NCBI GenBank assembly: GCA_001310455.1
Contig: BAXG01000031.1
Coordinates: 1-64,000, forward strand
Length of the DNA stretch: 64,000 nt
Direction: 5' to 3'
DNA from: Photobacterium sp. JCM 19050
GTDB lineage: Bacteria; Pseudomonadota; Gammaproteobacteria; Enterobacterales; Vibrionaceae
Positions within the stretch are counted from its first letter, which is position 1; every line of letters begins with the position of its first letter. Both the position numbers and the translations under genes were made by a program. The notes beneath the pieces are model-generated. The model was not told the DNA's origin and made no database searches. It was given only the letters and a program-made list of their open reading frames with translations. Below, in pieces: positions 8,899-20,923 of this stretch.

Positions 8899-11800
8899 TT
8901 AACTGAATTCCAGTTCGATCTGTTGTTCACCCAACAATTCGCGTAAATCATCCAGCAATTGGTCATTTGGGGTGACACGCCACTCAGTACCCAACGTCAA
9001 CCGTGCTTGTGCATCCTGACGCCTGTAATACAGGTTAACAGGTACAATCCCCGCCCTGTACGGCTCAAGAATACGAGTGAACCGATCAAAAAACTGTCCA
9101 TCAATTTGCCTGTCGGTCACTGAGATGGCAAGTCCCCGCAGGTATTTTTCCCGGGCCTGTGAGAGATCAAACACTTCGCGGGCTGTCATTTTAAGCCCAC
9201 CGTTGAAGTCATCAAAGCTGACCTGTCCCGATACCACCACTATTTTATCTTTTTCGATAAAGTCGATGTATTTATCGAGCGCATCGGAGAACAGCATGAT
9301 TTCCATCCGTCCGGAACGGTCGTCAAGGGTCATAATACCAATCCGGTTACCCCGTTTGGTGGTCATTACCCTTGCCGCAATTACCAGGCCGGCAACTGTC
9401 GCAACCTGATCCCGCTTGGTAGGCTGGGCATCTTCCAGACGCCAAGTCGTGTAATGCTTAAGCTCTTTCGAATACGCATTGATCGGGTGACCGGTGAGGT
9501 AGAGGCCAAGGGTTTCCCGCTCTCCTTCCAGCCAGACTTTATCCGGCCAGGGGGCAACCTGGGCATATTTGTTTTCTACTTCTTCCGGCGCTTCGGTCAG
9601 GACACCAAACATGTCTGTCTGCCCGAACGATTCCGCCTGATGGTGCTGACTGGCAGCTCGCATAGCGTCATCTACAGATGCCATGATAGCTGCCCGGTGT
9701 GGACCTAGACGATCCAGTGCTCCTGCCATGATCAGTTTTTCAAGCACCCGCTTGTTCACTTTTTTGGTGTCAATGCGGGCACAAAAATCGAACAGATCTT
9801 TAAAGTAACCGCCTTTCTCACGGGCTGCGATAATGTGTTCAATCGGGGCTTCACCCACACCTTTAATCGCACCGATACCGTAAACTATCTCTCCTTTATC
9901 GTTTACCGTGAAACGGAAAAGGCCTGCGTTGATATCCGGCGGCAACACTTTAAGACGCATCCGGCGGCACTCTTCCACCAGGCCAACGACTTTGTCGGTG
10001 TTATCCATATCAGCGGTCATTACCGCAGCCATGAATTCTGCCGGATAATGCGCTTTCAGCCAAAGTGTCTGGTATGACACCAGTGCATAGGCGGCGGAGT
10101 GAGATTTGTTGAAGCCGTAACCTGCGAATTTCTCCACCAGGTCAAAGATCTTCATCGCCAATTCGCCGTCAACGTTGTTCTTCTCGGAACCATCCCGGAA
10201 GACTTCACGTTGCTTGGCCATCTCTTCCGGCTTTTTCTTACCCATCGCACGGCGGAGCAAGTCTGCACCGCCCAGCGTGTAACCGGCGAGCACCTGGGCA
10301 ATCTGCATTACCTGTTCCTGATACAGGATGATGCCGTAGGTCGGGTCAAGAATTTCTCTCAGCGATTCGTGTTGGTACTGGGCATCCGGATATGAGACTT
10401 CTTCCCGGCCGTGTTTACGGTCAATGAAGTTATCTACCATACCTGATTGCAGCGGGCCCGGACGGAACAGGGCCACCAGTGCAATCATATCTTCGAAACA
10501 GTCCGGCTGAAGGCGTTTTATAAGCTCTTTCATACCCCGCGATTCAAGCTGGAACACCGCTGTGGTTTCCGCTTTCTGGAGCATGGTGAACGAGCGGGTG
10601 TCCGCCATCGGGATCGCCGCAATATCAACCGGCGGTTTCCCGTCACGCGCCAGACGAGGGTTAATCATTTGCAGCGCCCAGTCGATGATCGTCAGGGTGC
10701 GAAGTCCAAGGAAGTCGAATTTAACCAGGCCGGCGTATTCAACGTCATTCTTGTCGAATTGAGTAACCGGGTGTCGGCCTTCCGCATCACAATAAAGCGG
10801 CGCAAAGTCTGTAATGGTCGTCGGTGAGATAACCACACCACCAGCGTGCTTACCGGCGTTGCGGGTAACCCCTTCAAGCGCACGGGCCATATCAATCAGC
10901 TCATGCACTTCCTCATCGGCTTCGTAGATTTCACCAAGCTGCGGTTCGGCATCAAACGCTTTGGCCAGGGTCATACCCGGATCCGGCGGAACCAGCTTGG
11001 AAATACGGTCTACAAAACCGTAAGGATGCCCCAGCACCCGGCCTACGTCCCGGATAGCCGCCTTCGCGGCCATGGTACCGAAGGTAATAATCTGGGATAC
11101 CGCATCGCGCCCGTACATTTCCGCAACGTGGTCGATAACCTGGTCGCGTTTATCCATACAAAAGTCGACGTCGAAGTCGGGCATGGAGACACGTTCCGGG
11201 TTCAGGAATCGTTCGAACAGCAGGTCATATTCAAGCGGGTCAAGGTCGGTAATTTTCAGCGCGTAGGCAACAAGCGAACCCGCACCCGAACCGCGCCCCG
11301 GACCTACCGGGATGCCGTTATCTTTTGACCACTGGATAAATTCCATCACGATGAGGAAGTAGCCCGGGAACCCCATTTGGTTGATAACCTGAAGTTCGAT
11401 TTCTAGGCGCTCATCGTATTCTGGACGGCGTTTTTGGCGCTCTTCCTCATCAGGGAAAAGGAATTCAAGGCGATCTTCCAGGCCTTCGCGTGATTTCACC
11501 ACCAGGAAATCGGCGGTGCTTAAATCACCGGTCGGGAAATTTGGCAGGAAATACTCACCAAGGCGGACAGAAACGTTACAGCGCTTGGCAATCTCGACCG
11601 AGTTTTCAAGCGCTTCCGGAATATCCGCAAACAGCTCACACATTTCATCTTCAGTGCGAAGATGCTGCTGGTTGCTGTAATTTTTCGGCCGGCGTGGATC
11701 TTCGAGGGTGTAGCGTCGTGGATGGCAACACGAATTTCATGCACATCGAACTGGTCTGAAGTAAGGAAACAGACATCATTGGTTGCGACTACCGGCAGGT

Positions 11801-12377
11801 CATGCTTTTCAGCAAACTCCACGGCAAAGTGCAGGTAGACTTCCTCATCGGCACGGCCGGTACGCACCAGTTCTAAATAGTAAGCCTCTGGAAAGTGTTC
11901 TTTGTAGAACGCCACACATTGATCAGCAACAGCTTGATTGCCTTTGAGCAATGATTTTCCGACATCGCCGTGGCGGCCACCGGAAATCAGGATAAGGCCT
12001 TGTTTCAGCTCCGCCAGCCAGCTTTTGTCGATTACCGGAATATGCTGAACGTGGCCGCGGAGGTACGCGCGCGAAATCAGGAGCGTGAGGTTCTTATAAC
12101 CTTCGTTGTCAGCAGCCAGCGCCGTGATGTTACAAAGCTCATCACCGAACTCATCAAGCTGCATTTTAAAGTCTGCACCGATAATCGGCTTCACACCGCA
12201 CCCTTGGGCGGTGTTATAAAACTTAACCAGGCCACACAGGTTGGTGAAGTCTGTCAGTGCCATGGCAGGCATGCCAAGCTCGGCCACTTTCTTTACAAGC
12301 GGCGGCACTTTTGACAGACCATCCACCATCGAATAGTCACTGTGAATGCGCAGGTGTATAAAACGGGGATCAGCCAT
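8899..12377 (-). CDS. dnaE: DNA polymerase III subunit alpha, frameshifted
   Basis: DnaE is the replicative polymerase. The N-terminus is a PHP domain ([14 protein letters not shown]). The palm holds the [10 protein letters not shown] catalytic aspartates. The helix-hairpin-helix, OB-fold ([20 protein letters not shown]) and tau-binding tail follow. The frame breaks near 11714; one missing base turns the conserved [12 protein letters not shown] segment into nonsense. Repairing it gives about 1159 residues, close to E. coli's 1160. DnaE is essential, so a real knockout is not credible and the break is almost surely an assembly error. It is part of the lpx-rnhB-dnaE-accA row. Confidence 0.97.
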
Positions 12378-12478
12378 ATTTCTCTTGCAGATCTTTTATC
12401 TTGATAATTAGTTTACCGTGTATTGTCTCTGGCGTCCGTCAAAGCGCAGTAAAATGCTGATGCAATCTGCCCCGGCAC

Positions 12479-13078
12479 TTAGTCTTCGAGTCCCAGCGCT
12501 TTACGTACCGGTTTGAAACTCTTGCGATATTCCTCAAGCGGACCATGTTCAGCCAGAGCTTCAAAATGCGCTTTGGTCGGGTATCCTTTGTGCTTGGCAA
12601 AACCGTACTGGGGGTGGCGCTTATCCAGCTCCTCCATTTCACGGTCGCGGGTAACTTTCGCAATAATGGACGCTGCACTGATTTCCGCCACGCGCAAGTC
12701 ACCTTTCACGACTGCCTGGGCTGACATCGGCAGTTCCGGCACCCGGTTACCGTCAATCAGAACAAAGTCAGGTCGGACATTCAGAGCAGCAACCGCACGC
12801 TGCATAGCAACCATCGTCGCCTTCAGGATGTTCAGCTCATCAATTTCTTCAGGTTCTGCGCGACCAAGAGACCAAGCCAATGCCTTTTCCTTGATTTCAT
12901 CAAACAGAGCCAGGCGTTTTTTCTCACTCAGTTTTTTCGAATCTGTCAGACCCTCGATAGGGTTATTTGGATCAAGGATAACGGCAGCAGTGACTACTGC
13001 GCCGACAAGCGGGCCGCGGCCCACTTCGTCAACACCCGCAATCAGGCGAGCATCGGGGTATACAAAGGGTTCAAACAT
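12479..13078 (-). CDS. rnhB: ribonuclease HII
   Basis: RNase HII cuts at ribonucleotides misincorporated in DNA and at RNA-DNA hybrids. [20 protein letters not shown] holds the first two catalytic acidic residues, and [20 protein letters not shown] is the C-terminal family signature. I chose the ATG at 13078, giving 199 residues (E. coli 198), because the frame upstream reaches only a TTG within lpxB. That start overlaps the lpxB stop by a few bases, suggesting translational coupling. Confidence 0.97.
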   Translation of the reverse strand: MFEPFVYPDARLIAGVDEVGRGPLVGAVVTAAVILDPNNPIEGLTDSKKLSEKKRLALFDEIKEKALAWSLGRAEPEEIDELNILKATMVAMQRAVAALNVRPDFVLIDGNRVPELPMSAQAVVKGDLRVAEISAASIIAKVTRDREMEELDKRHPQYGFAKHKGYPTKAHFEALAEHGPLEEYRKSFKPVRKALGLED

Positions 13079-14225
13079 GTTGAGGAGTCCGGTCAATCAA
13101 GGACAGTACTGCATTTGCAGCTGAATGGTCAGCATCACAGCGAATTTGTTGGTGAAGTTCATTAAAGGTCGTCAAAAGCGGCGTGTTGTCACTGCCAAGC
13201 AAGCGGTCGATTTCAGCAGCCAGGTTTTCTGGTGTACATTCTTCCTGAAGCAACTCTTTAACCAGCGCCGTATCAGCAAGGATATTGGGCAATGACACGA
13301 ATTTGGTTTTAAGGAGGCGTTTGGCAAGCCAGGCGGTTACCGGCTTCACCTTGTAACCGACGACCATTGGCTTTTTCACTAACATGCATTCCAGTGCCGC
13401 TGTGCCGGATGCCAGCAATACAGCATCTGCAGCAGTCATAACGGTGCGGGCATTGTCATTGATAATGGTAAAGTCGAGCTCAGGTGCAGTTTCCTGCCAG
13501 ATGGCCTCAAACTGCTCGCGGCGCTTGGTATTAACCATAGGCACAACAAAGCCGAGGTCCGGATACTTAGCCTTCAGGATTCGGCATGCTTCGATAAATG
13601 GTGCAGACAACATCCCAACTTCACTGCCACGACTGCCCGGCAATACCGCTAGCCAGCGTTTTCCTTCGTCAATCCTGAGTGCTTTGCGGGCTTCGTTTTT
13701 ATCCAGCTCTAGTGGGATGGCATCGGCCATGGTGTGCCCGACAAACTCGCACGGCACATCGAATTTATCGTAGAACGCTTTTTCAAAAGGCAGAAAAGCC
13801 AGTACCAGATTGGTTGCATCAGCGATTTTGAAAATACGCTTTTGTCGCCAGGCCCAAACTGACGGGCTGACGTAATGCACGGTTTTGATACCGGCATCTT
13901 TGAGGTCTTTTTCCAGACGAAGGTTAAAGTCCGGGGCATCAATTCCGACAAACACATCCGGTGGATTGTCTGTAAAAAAGCGAACCAGCTCTTTTTTCAC
14001 TTTAAGAAGGCGAGGCAACCGGCCCAGTACTTCCACCAGCCCCATCACCGATAACTCTTCCATATCAAAGCGGGCATCACAGCCAGCTTCAATCATCCGA
14101 GGGCCACCAATGCCAACAAACTCAGTATCTGGGTATTGTTCACGTACCGCCCGGATAAAACCGGCACCTAAAATATCGCCGGAGATTTCTCCGGCGACAA
14201 TTCCGATTCGAAGAGGCTTAGCCAT
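13071..14225 (-). CDS. lpxB: lipid-A-disaccharide synthase
   Basis: LpxB joins UDP-2,3-diacylglucosamine and lipid X to make the beta-1,6-linked lipid A disaccharide at the inner face of the inner membrane (GT19 family). [18 protein letters not shown] is the glycine-rich N-terminus, and [13 protein letters not shown] and [11 protein letters not shown] are family hallmarks. The ATG at 14225 gives 384 residues and shares one base with the lpxA stop. The longer open frame upstream is the out-of-frame tail of lpxA, not LpxB. Confidence 0.97.
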   Translation of the reverse strand: MAKPLRIGIVAGEISGDILGAGFIRAVREQYPDTEFVGIGGPRMIEAGCDARFDMEELSVMGLVEVLGRLPRLLKVKKELVRFFTDNPPDVFVGIDAPDFNLRLEKDLKDAGIKTVHYVSPSVWAWRQKRIFKIADATNLVLAFLPFEKAFYDKFDVPCEFVGHTMADAIPLELDKNEARKALRIDEGKRWLAVLPGSRGSEVGMLSAPFIEACRILKAKYPDLGFVVPMVNTKRREQFEAIWQETAPELDFTIINDNARTVMTAADAVLLASGTAALECMLVKKPMVVGYKVKPVTAWLAKRLLKTKFVSLPNILADTALVKELLQEECTPENLAAEIDRLLGSDNTPLLTTFNELHQQIRCDADHSAANAVLSLIDRTPQHV

Positions 14226-15010
14226 CAACGGATCACACCTCGTAGAACGCTCGAAGAACTCCACAAACAGGTCCAGCTCAGGCTGTCTTTCGCCATCTCA
14301 GCAATTTCCTGTTTGGCGACTTCCAACGTCTTACCAGAACGGTAGATAGTTTTGTAAACCGCACGAATCGCGCGGATTGCCGCTTTATCAAAGCCGCGGC
14401 GCTTAAGGCCTTCGACATTGATACCAAACGGCTGGCAGTGGTTGCCCTGCGCCATCACGTAAGGAGGCACATCCTGAACCACAATTGAACCGCCACCGAG
14501 CATACAATGGCTGCCAACCACACAGAATTGGTGGATAGCAGACATGCCACCGACAATCGCCTGGTCACCCACTTTTACGTGACCAGCCAGGGTTGCATTG
14601 TTAGCGAAGATACAGCGGTCGCCGATTTCACAATCATGGGCCACGTGGGCATTGATCATAAACAGGTTATCGCTGCCAACCTTGGTGATGCCTTTGTCCT
14701 GAACGGTGCCGCGGTGCATGGTAACACTCTCACGGATAGTATTTCGGTCACCGATAATCAGTTGGGTCGGCTCCCCGGCATACTTAAGGTCCTGACAGGC
14801 TTCACCAATCGAAGCAAATTGGTAAATTTTGTTTTCTTTACCGATACGGGTTGGACCTTTCACGACCACATGGGTCATGATTTCAGTTCCTTCACCGATC
14901 TCGACATCAGCGCCAATGTAGGAAAAAGCCCCGATGCGAACATTCGCGCCGATCTTGGCCCCTTCTTCTACAACCGCGCTTGGGTGGATGATGGCGGTAG
15001 GGTCAATCAC
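14225..15010 (-). CDS. lpxA: UDP-N-acetylglucosamine acyltransferase; C-terminus locally out of frame
   Basis: LpxA transfers a 3-hydroxyacyl chain from ACP to UDP-GlcNAc, the first lipid A step. It is a left-handed beta-helix built from hexapeptide repeats ([16 protein letters not shown] onward), with the conserved [16 protein letters not shown] and [19 protein letters not shown] segments. The start is a GTG at 15010 overlapping the fabZ stop. The last 20 or so residues are garbled: a missing base near 14281 and two missing near 14240 would restore the usual ending in STRGVIR. Because the two errors compensate, the frame still ends at the right stop. Confidence 0.95.
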   Translation of the reverse strand: MIDPTAIIHPSAVVEEGAKIGANVRIGAFSYIGADVEIGEGTEIMTHVVVKGPTRIGKENKIYQFASIGEACQDLKYAGEPTQLIIGDRNTIRESVTMHRGTVQDKGITKVGSDNLFMINAHVAHDCEIGDRCIFANNATLAGHVKVGDQAIVGGMSAIHQFCVVGSHCMLGGGSIVVQDVPPYVMAQGNHCQPFGINVEGLKRRGFDKAAIRAIRAVYKTIYRSGKTLEVAKQEIAEMAKDSLSWTCLWSSSSVLRGVIR

Positions 15011-15465
15011 AGTTCAATCTCTCGTCTTGCACATTTCAGGTCGGCAGAACACACAACTGCACCGTCTACTTTAGCAACACCAGTAAACGCAGCAATACCA
15101 CGGCGCTCTTTCACAAACTCAACTTCCATGACCATCTGGTCACCCGGGCTCACAGGGCGACGGAACTTGGCATTATCAATGCTGGCAAAGTAATACAGTT
15201 CGTTGTCAGCTGGCTGACCGAACGTTTTGAATGCCAGAAGGCCTGTCGCCTGAGCCATCGCTTCCAGAATCAGAACGCCGGGGAAAACAGGCATCTGTGG
15301 GAAGTGGCCAGTGAACTGAGGTTCATTGAAGGTAACGTTTTTAATTGCGTGAAGGTACTTGCCTTCCTCGAAGTCTGTTACGCGGTCTACCAGCAAAAAC
15401 GGGTAGCGGTGTGGTAACAGGGACATAATTTCTGTGATATTCAGTGTTTTATTTTCACGACTCAA
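15007..15465 (-). CDS. fabZ: 3-hydroxyacyl-ACP dehydratase
   Basis: FabZ dehydrates 3-hydroxyacyl-ACP in fatty acid elongation and competes with LpxA/LpxD for 3-hydroxymyristoyl-ACP, which explains its place between them. [14 protein letters not shown] carries the hot-dog-fold catalytic His, and [19 protein letters not shown] carries the catalytic Glu region. The 152 residues are the usual length with an intact frame. Its TGA overlaps the lpxA GTG. Confidence 0.97.
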   Translation of the reverse strand: MSRENKTLNITEIMSLLPHRYPFLLVDRVTDFEEGKYLHAIKNVTFNEPQFTGHFPQMPVFPGVLILEAMAQATGLLAFKTFGQPADNELYYFASIDNAKFRRPVSPGDQMVMEVEFVKERRGIAAFTGVAKVDGAVVCSADLKCARREIEL

Positions 15466-15554
15466 AGCTGTATTCCCGTTTCAAATCAGAGAGGTTATTT
15501 TTGGATAAAAGCAAAATGGCGCATTTGTAGCGGGCCTTTCAAGCAGCACGGGAA

Positions 15555-16579
15555 TTATTCCGGCTCGTCCAGCTTTTTCTCCAACGCTTTCAGGCGTTGA
15601 TGCATTTCCTCAATTCGCATCACCCTTGCAGCCGTTTTCCGCCACTCGCGGTTAGGCTGTAAAGGAATGCCTGATGAGTACACCCCAGGTTCCGTAATAG
15701 GGCGCATCACCATGGCCATGCCGGTTACGGTAACACCGTCGGCAATTTCCATATGACCATTGAATACACTGGCGCCACCAATAATACATTGCTTGCCTAC
15801 TTTCAGGCTGCCAGCCATGACTGTTGCACCAGCGATTGCGGTATTTCACCGATCGACACATTATGTGCAATCTGGCACTGGTTGTCGATGATAGCACCGT
15901 CTTCGATAACCGTGTCATCCAATGCGCCGCGGTCGATAGTGGTGCAAGCACCAATCTCAACACGGTCACCAATGCGTACACTGCCCAACTGAGGAATCTT
16001 AACCCAACGGCCACGATCGTTGGCATAGCCAAATCCGTCAGAGCCGATCACGGTTCCAGATTGAACAAGGCAAGACTCACCCATTACAACGTTATGGTAG
16101 ACAGAAACGTTTGCCCACAGTTTGGTGTTCGCACCGATGCGTGCATTTTTACCAACAAAGCAGCCAGCACCAATCTGAACGTTGTCTCCCAGCTCAGCGC
16201 CGGACTCAACCACAGCATTGTGACCAACCGAGACGCCCTCACCCAGTTTCGCGTCTTCAGCGACATAAGCGCTTGGAGCGATATCGGTGGCGCAACGCGG
16301 TGTTGTATCAAAAATTTGCGCGACCAGGGCAAAACCCAAATACGGATCGCGCATAACCAGTGCATTACCCTTGCAAAATTCGCGGTCTGCCTCTTTTACA
16401 ATGACAGCACTCGCTTCGCACAACTCCAGGTGCTTACGATATTTACTGTTAGACAGGAAGGTCACCTGCCCTTTGCCGGCTTTGTCCAAACCGGCAACTG
16501 AGTGGATCACCTCTGAGCCGTCGCCAAAATATTCGGCGCCGATTTTTTCTGCAACTTCTGCAAGCGTAAATGAAACCAT
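15555..16579 (-). CDS. lpxD: UDP-3-O-(3-hydroxymyristoyl)glucosamine N-acyltransferase, frameshifted
   Basis: LpxD adds the second 3-hydroxyacyl chain in lipid A synthesis. It has an N-terminal uridine-binding domain ([18 protein letters not shown]), then a hexapeptide-repeat beta-helix ([19 protein letters not shown]) with the catalytic His region [12 protein letters not shown], and a C-terminal helix ([18 protein letters not shown]). One base is missing near 15844, directly after VSIGE. The repaired protein has 341 residues, equal to E. coli LpxD. It starts 14 bases after the skp stop. Confidence 0.96.
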
Positions 16580-16593
16580 CTTGTACCTATAAC

Positions 16594-17103
16594 TTATTTT
16601 ACTGCTTTGATGACCTTGGCAGACAAATCATCAGAAGGTTTGGCATAGAGAACGGCATTCGCATCAACCACCATGTCATAGCCTTCTTTCTTCGCCACAG
16701 AGTTGATTGCATCTTTCAGCTTTTTAACCAACTTCTGCTCTTCTTCTGCGCCACGGCGGCGCTGGTCTTCCTGCAGAGCCTGAACCTTGAGTTTGAAATC
16801 AGATTCCATCGACTGGATTTCACGCTGCAGCTTGGTGCGCTCATCAGCACTCATCAGTTCGCCGTTACGCTTGAGCTTGTCTACCTTTGCTTTGGCTTTC
16901 TCTTCAAGACGCTTCACTTCATCAATGCGGTCTTTGAATTCTTTACGAAGCTTTTCACCCAGATTACTTTGTTTGGCCAGCTGCTGCATAGCCTGGTTGG
17001 TCGCAACATATCCAATTTTCTGCGCGGCATCCGCGGCCTGAGCGTAGAACGAAGCAGAGATAATAGCCAGGCTCAAACCGGCTGCTTTAACCATACGATT
17101 CAA
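16594..17103 (-). CDS. skp: periplasmic chaperone Skp (OmpH)
   Basis: Skp is a jellyfish-shaped trimeric chaperone that carries unfolded outer-membrane proteins to BamA. A signal peptide covers about residues 1-23 (ending AQAADA). The core is a long, highly charged coiled coil between about residues 45 and 130 with the typical [19 protein letters not shown] heptads. The frame is intact at 169 residues. It sits between bamA and lpxD as in E. coli. Confidence 0.95.
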   Translation of the reverse strand: MNRMVKAAGLSLAIISASFYAQAADAAQKIGYVATNQAMQQLAKQSNLGEKLRKEFKDRIDEVKRLEEKAKAKVDKLKRNGELMSADERTKLQREIQSMESDFKLKVQALQEDQRRRGAEEEQKLVKKLKDAINSVAKKEGYDMVVDANAVLYAKPSDDLSAKVIKAVK

Positions 17104-17126
17104 AACGATTCCCTCACAGTCAAAAA

Positions 17127-19537
17127 TTAGAATGTACGTCCGATGGTGAATGTGAAGAATTCTTCGTCATCACCTTCATATTTTTTAATCGGTTTAGCGA
17201 CAGAGAACACCAGTGTCCCATCGGGGACATCCACTGCAACGCCGCACCGTACGATGCCCGGTAATTAGTCGGGTCTGAGTAGTCATAAACGTACTGAGCA
17301 CCACTGGCGACCGGTACATTCGGGTCAAATTCTGTATCCCAGACAGACGCGGCATCCACAAACACACTGGTACGGATTGAACGCTGAATCTCCGGTGAGG
17401 CAAACGGTGTAGGAACAATCAGTTCCACACTTGCCAGCGCGGTGGCATTACCCCCAACAGATTCATCAGTTCCTTCATAAACCGGGTTGTTGGTGCCGGA
17501 TGCGCCACCGGTATTATACACAGCTTTCGGACCTGCTGTGTTAGAACGGAAACCACGCAAAGTGGAGAAACCACCTGCATAGAAGTTTTCGTAAAATGGC
17601 AACAACTGTTCGTTATCACCAGCCTTGCCATAACCATTTCCGTAGCCAAGCCGGCCACGAAGCAACAGTGTGAAGTCATGTCCTTCATTGAGCGGTATAT
17701 ACTGACGCACATCGTATTGCATCTTGAAGAACTGAACATCCGAACCCGGAATGGTCATCCGGTAGTACGCGCGCTGGTAGTTACCTGCTGTTGGGAAGTA
17801 ACCCTTGTTCAGGTTGTTACGCGTCCAGGAAATGGACCAGTCAAAATCGTCGACCTCGAGACCACCATCAGATGTCAGGTTTTTCTCCTGCACTTCTTTG
17901 AACTTGTCGATTTGGTAGTAGCTTTCGAGGTTCGAAATCAGGTTGTGGGTATAACCAATGGAGAAATCAAAGTAGTTCAGTTCGTCAAACGGGAAACCCC
18001 AAGTCAGCGACGCGCCATAACTTTGGTTGTTATAGTCAACGATGTTGGCGTCAGAGGCCTCGAACTCGTTGTAGAACACCTTGCCACCGAGACTGATACC
18101 ATCCAGGGTAAAATACGGGTCACGATAGTCCAGCGTCAGGCTCTTAGAGTAATCGTTGATCATGGCATTAATGCTACCCGATCACCAGTACCGGCAAAGT
18201 TATCCTGCTGCAAACCCGCCTGGAAACTGAGGCCGGATTCAGTACCAAAGCCCACACCAAAGTTCACGCTACCTGAGTTGGCTTCCTTGACGGTATAAAC
18301 AATATCTACTTCGTCATCAGTGCCAGGCACACGCTGTTTGTACATCAACGGTCTCAAAGAAACCCAAACGGTTAAGACGCTCTTTACCGCGCTCCACCGC
18401 TTTTGCATTAAGCCAGGAGCCTTCCATCTGGCGCATTTCACGGCGAAGGACTTCATCTTCAGTGATGGTGTTGCCGGTAAAACTGATACGACGTACATAG
18501 ATACGTTTGCCCGGATCGACATTTACCGTCAGGGTCACACGCTTATCATTGTCATCAAACTCTGGCATGGTGAAGACCTGAGGATAGGCATATCCCTGCT
18601 CGCCCAGTTTCTTCTTGATGGCTTCTTCCAGATCCGTAACCAGCGCTCCGTTGTAGACGTCACCGTCTTTGAAGGTCACCAGCTTTTCATATTCAGCTTC
18701 GTTACCGTTCAACTCACCGCGAAATTTCACGTCGGCGACGGTGTAAGGTTCACCTTCTTGGACATTCAGGGTGATATAGACGCCCTTCTTATCCGGGGAA
18801 ATGGAAACTTCTGTAGAATCAACGCGGAATTTCAGATAACCGCGGTTGAGATAGAACGAACGAAGGTTCTCAAGGTCTCCGGCCAGGACCTGTTTCTGGT
18901 ACTTTTCGTCAGCCAGAAAATTCCACCAAGGGACATTGGCTTGCAGTTTGAAAACATCACGCAGTTCTTGATCGGTAAACACCTGGTTGCCGATAAAGTT
19001 GATCTGCTTGATCTTGGCCGAAACACCTTCAGTGAAGACGAACTTCACATCCGCACGGTTTCGCGGCAGCGGTGTGATCACCGCTTTTACTGTCGCACCG
19101 TATTTACCGACACTGTAATAAAAGTCTTCCAGGCCTTTTTCAATTTCACTGAGCTTGGTACGGTCCAGGGCTTCGCCCACCCGCAACCCGGATGCTGAAA
19201 GGTTTTCTTTCAACTGCTCATCTTTGATGGCTTTGTTGCCTGAAAATGAGATGCTGGCAATGGTCGGGCGCTCAATTACTTTGACGATCAGGGTCTCACC
19301 ATCGCGAAGAACGCGGATATTTTCGAAATTCCCTGATGCAAAAAGAGAGCGGATAATATCTGCCACGTCCTTGTCATTTACGTCGTCGCCAACTCGGACA
19401 GGCATGGCAAGCAGGGCAGCACCCAGGCTCACACGCTGAAGACCTTCAAACTTGATATCTTTTACGACAAAGTCGTCCGCCTGTACCGACGCACTACCAA
19501 GTAATAGTGAGGCCAGTAGTAACTTTTTTATCGCCAT
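17127..19537 (-). CDS. bamA: outer membrane protein assembly factor BamA, three frameshifts
   Basis: BamA is the Omp85 core of the beta-barrel assembly machine. It has a signal peptide (residues 1-20), five POTRA domains over about 400 residues, and a C-terminal 16-strand barrel. [14 protein letters not shown] carries the conserved (V/I)RGF/Y motif of loop 6. The frame breaks near 18335 (two bases missing or one extra, at VQTQRVPG), near 18170 (a missing A at RVALNAMIND) and near 17216 (a missing C at WMSPMGPLVFSVA). Repair gives about 804 residues ending with the expected aromatic residue (GRTF). BamA is essential, so these breaks are taken as sequence errors. Confidence 0.96.
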
Positions 19538-19570
19538 TGAATACTGTTATGTCCTTGCTACTGCTTATTT

Positions 19571-20923
19571 TTAAAGTCGGGCAAAATCGTTGAACAGCGC
19601 CACCGCCATTAAGCAGACGATGATGGCCGACCCAAGACGATATCCCAAGTCCTGAATGCGCTCAGAAACAGGCTTGCGTGTAATTGCTTCAATGCCGAAG
19701 AACATAAGGTGTCCACCATCAAGCACCGGCAAAGGCAACAGGTTAATGATGCCCAAATTCACACTGATTAACGCCAAAAAACTGAGAAAGTATACTAAAC
19801 CATAATCTGCAGTTTGCCCCGCGCCTTTCGCAATCGAAATAGGACCGCTCAGGTTTTTGATAGCCACATCACCGGTAACCAGTTTTGTCAGCATATCAAA
19901 GGTCAGTGAAACAACCTGCCAAGTTTTGTCCAGAGCCTGAGGAATCGCTTCCAACGCTCCGAACTGCAAATCAAATCGGTATGACTCCGGCCAGGCAGCT
20001 ACTTTCGGGGCAAACCCGGCATACCCTATGTTCTGTTCCCCGGCTTTCCGGCTCTCAGGCACCAAAGTCACATCCGAAAGCACACCGGCTCTTTTCACTT
20101 CCATGGCAACCGGCTTACCCGGGTTGGCACGGATAACGTCAACAACGCTTCGCCAGTCCGTAAACGGTTTCCCGCCCACAGAGATGATTTCATCTCCGAC
20201 TGTCAGACCAGCCCTCGCTGCCGGGCTACCGTCTACCACCTGCGAGACTTCATTCAGAATGGCAGGGGAATACGGATTGAGCCCCAGCGTATTGAGTGCT
20301 GACTGCGTTTCCGGGTCGAAAGACCAGGTGGTGAGGTTCAGCGTTTTAGCCAGCGTGTAGTCACTGCCATCCGGTGAAACATCAACCGCCATGCTGTCGT
20401 CACCAATGTGGGATATAACCGCCATATTAACGGCTTCCCAATTAGGCGTTTTGACGCCAGAGATAGACTTAAGTTCCATTCCCGGCTCAATTCCCGCTTC
20501 AGCGGCAATGGAATGCGGTGCTACCTCACCGATTACCGGTTTAATGGAAGGGACACCGATAATAAATACCAGCCAATACGCAACGATGGCAAAAAGGAAA
20601 TTTGCCATCGGTCCAGCTGCAACAATGGCACTCCGCTGCCACAACGGTTTTCTGTTGAAAGCCTGGTTCACTTGGTCAGCAGGCACATCATCCACCCGCT
20701 CGTCGACCATTTTGACGTAGCCGCCAAGCGGAATCATCGCTAACGTGTACTCTGTTCCGTCCTTGCCGGTTTTGCGCCAAATGGCCTTGCCGAAGCCGAT
20801 AGAAAAGCGCTCAACCTTTACCCCACATCGTCTGGCAACCCAAAAGTGGCCAAATTCATGCACGGTGATCAGGACACCCAACGCTAAAAGAAAAGCACCG
20901 GTATCCCAAAGAAATCCCATCAT
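19571..20923 (-). CDS. rseP: RIP metalloprotease RseP
   Basis: RseP is the site-2 zinc protease of the inner membrane that cuts RseA during the sigma-E envelope stress response. HEFGH at about residues 22-26 is the zinc-binding HExxH in the first membrane helix. Two periplasmic PDZ domains follow (about residues 115-310, with [20 protein letters not shown] in the second), and [12 protein letters not shown] is the C-terminal LDG motif with the third zinc ligand. The 450 residues equal the E. coli length. Its ATG overlaps the dxr TGA by four bases. Confidence 0.97.
   Translation of the reverse strand: MMGFLWDTGAFLLALGVLITVHEFGHFWVARRCGVKVERFSIGFGKAIWRKTGKDGTEYTLAMIPLGGYVKMVDERVDDVPADQVNQAFNRKPLWQRSAIVAAGPMANFLFAIVAYWLVFIIGVPSIKPVIGEVAPHSIAAEAGIEPGMELKSISGVKTPNWEAVNMAVISHIGDDSMAVDVSPDGSDYTLAKTLNLTTWSFDPETQSALNTLGLNPYSPAILNEVSQVVDGSPAARAGLTVGDEIISVGGKPFTDWRSVVDVIRANPGKPVAMEVKRAGVLSDVTLVPESRKAGEQNIGYAGFAPKVAAWPESYRFDLQFGALEAIPQALDKTWQVVSLTFDMLTKLVTGDVAIKNLSGPISIAKGAGQTADYGLVYFLSFLALISVNLGIINLLPLPVLDGGHLMFFGIEAITRKPVSERIQDLGYRLGSAIIVCLMAVALFNDFARL

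Noticed and set aside
8899..12377. Split dnaE or programmed frameshift in the replicative polymerase
   Set aside because: The break falls in the conserved [12 protein letters not shown] segment with no slippery site and stimulator, and the same kind of loss occurs in about 30 other genes.
18320..19198. Plus-strand open frame of 292 codons
   Set aside because: Antisense to the POTRA region of bamA; a by-product of codon use in that gene.
17127..19537. bamA as a pseudogene with a second functional copy elsewhere
   Set aside because: Three single-site losses in an otherwise fully conserved essential gene fit sequence error far better than decay.
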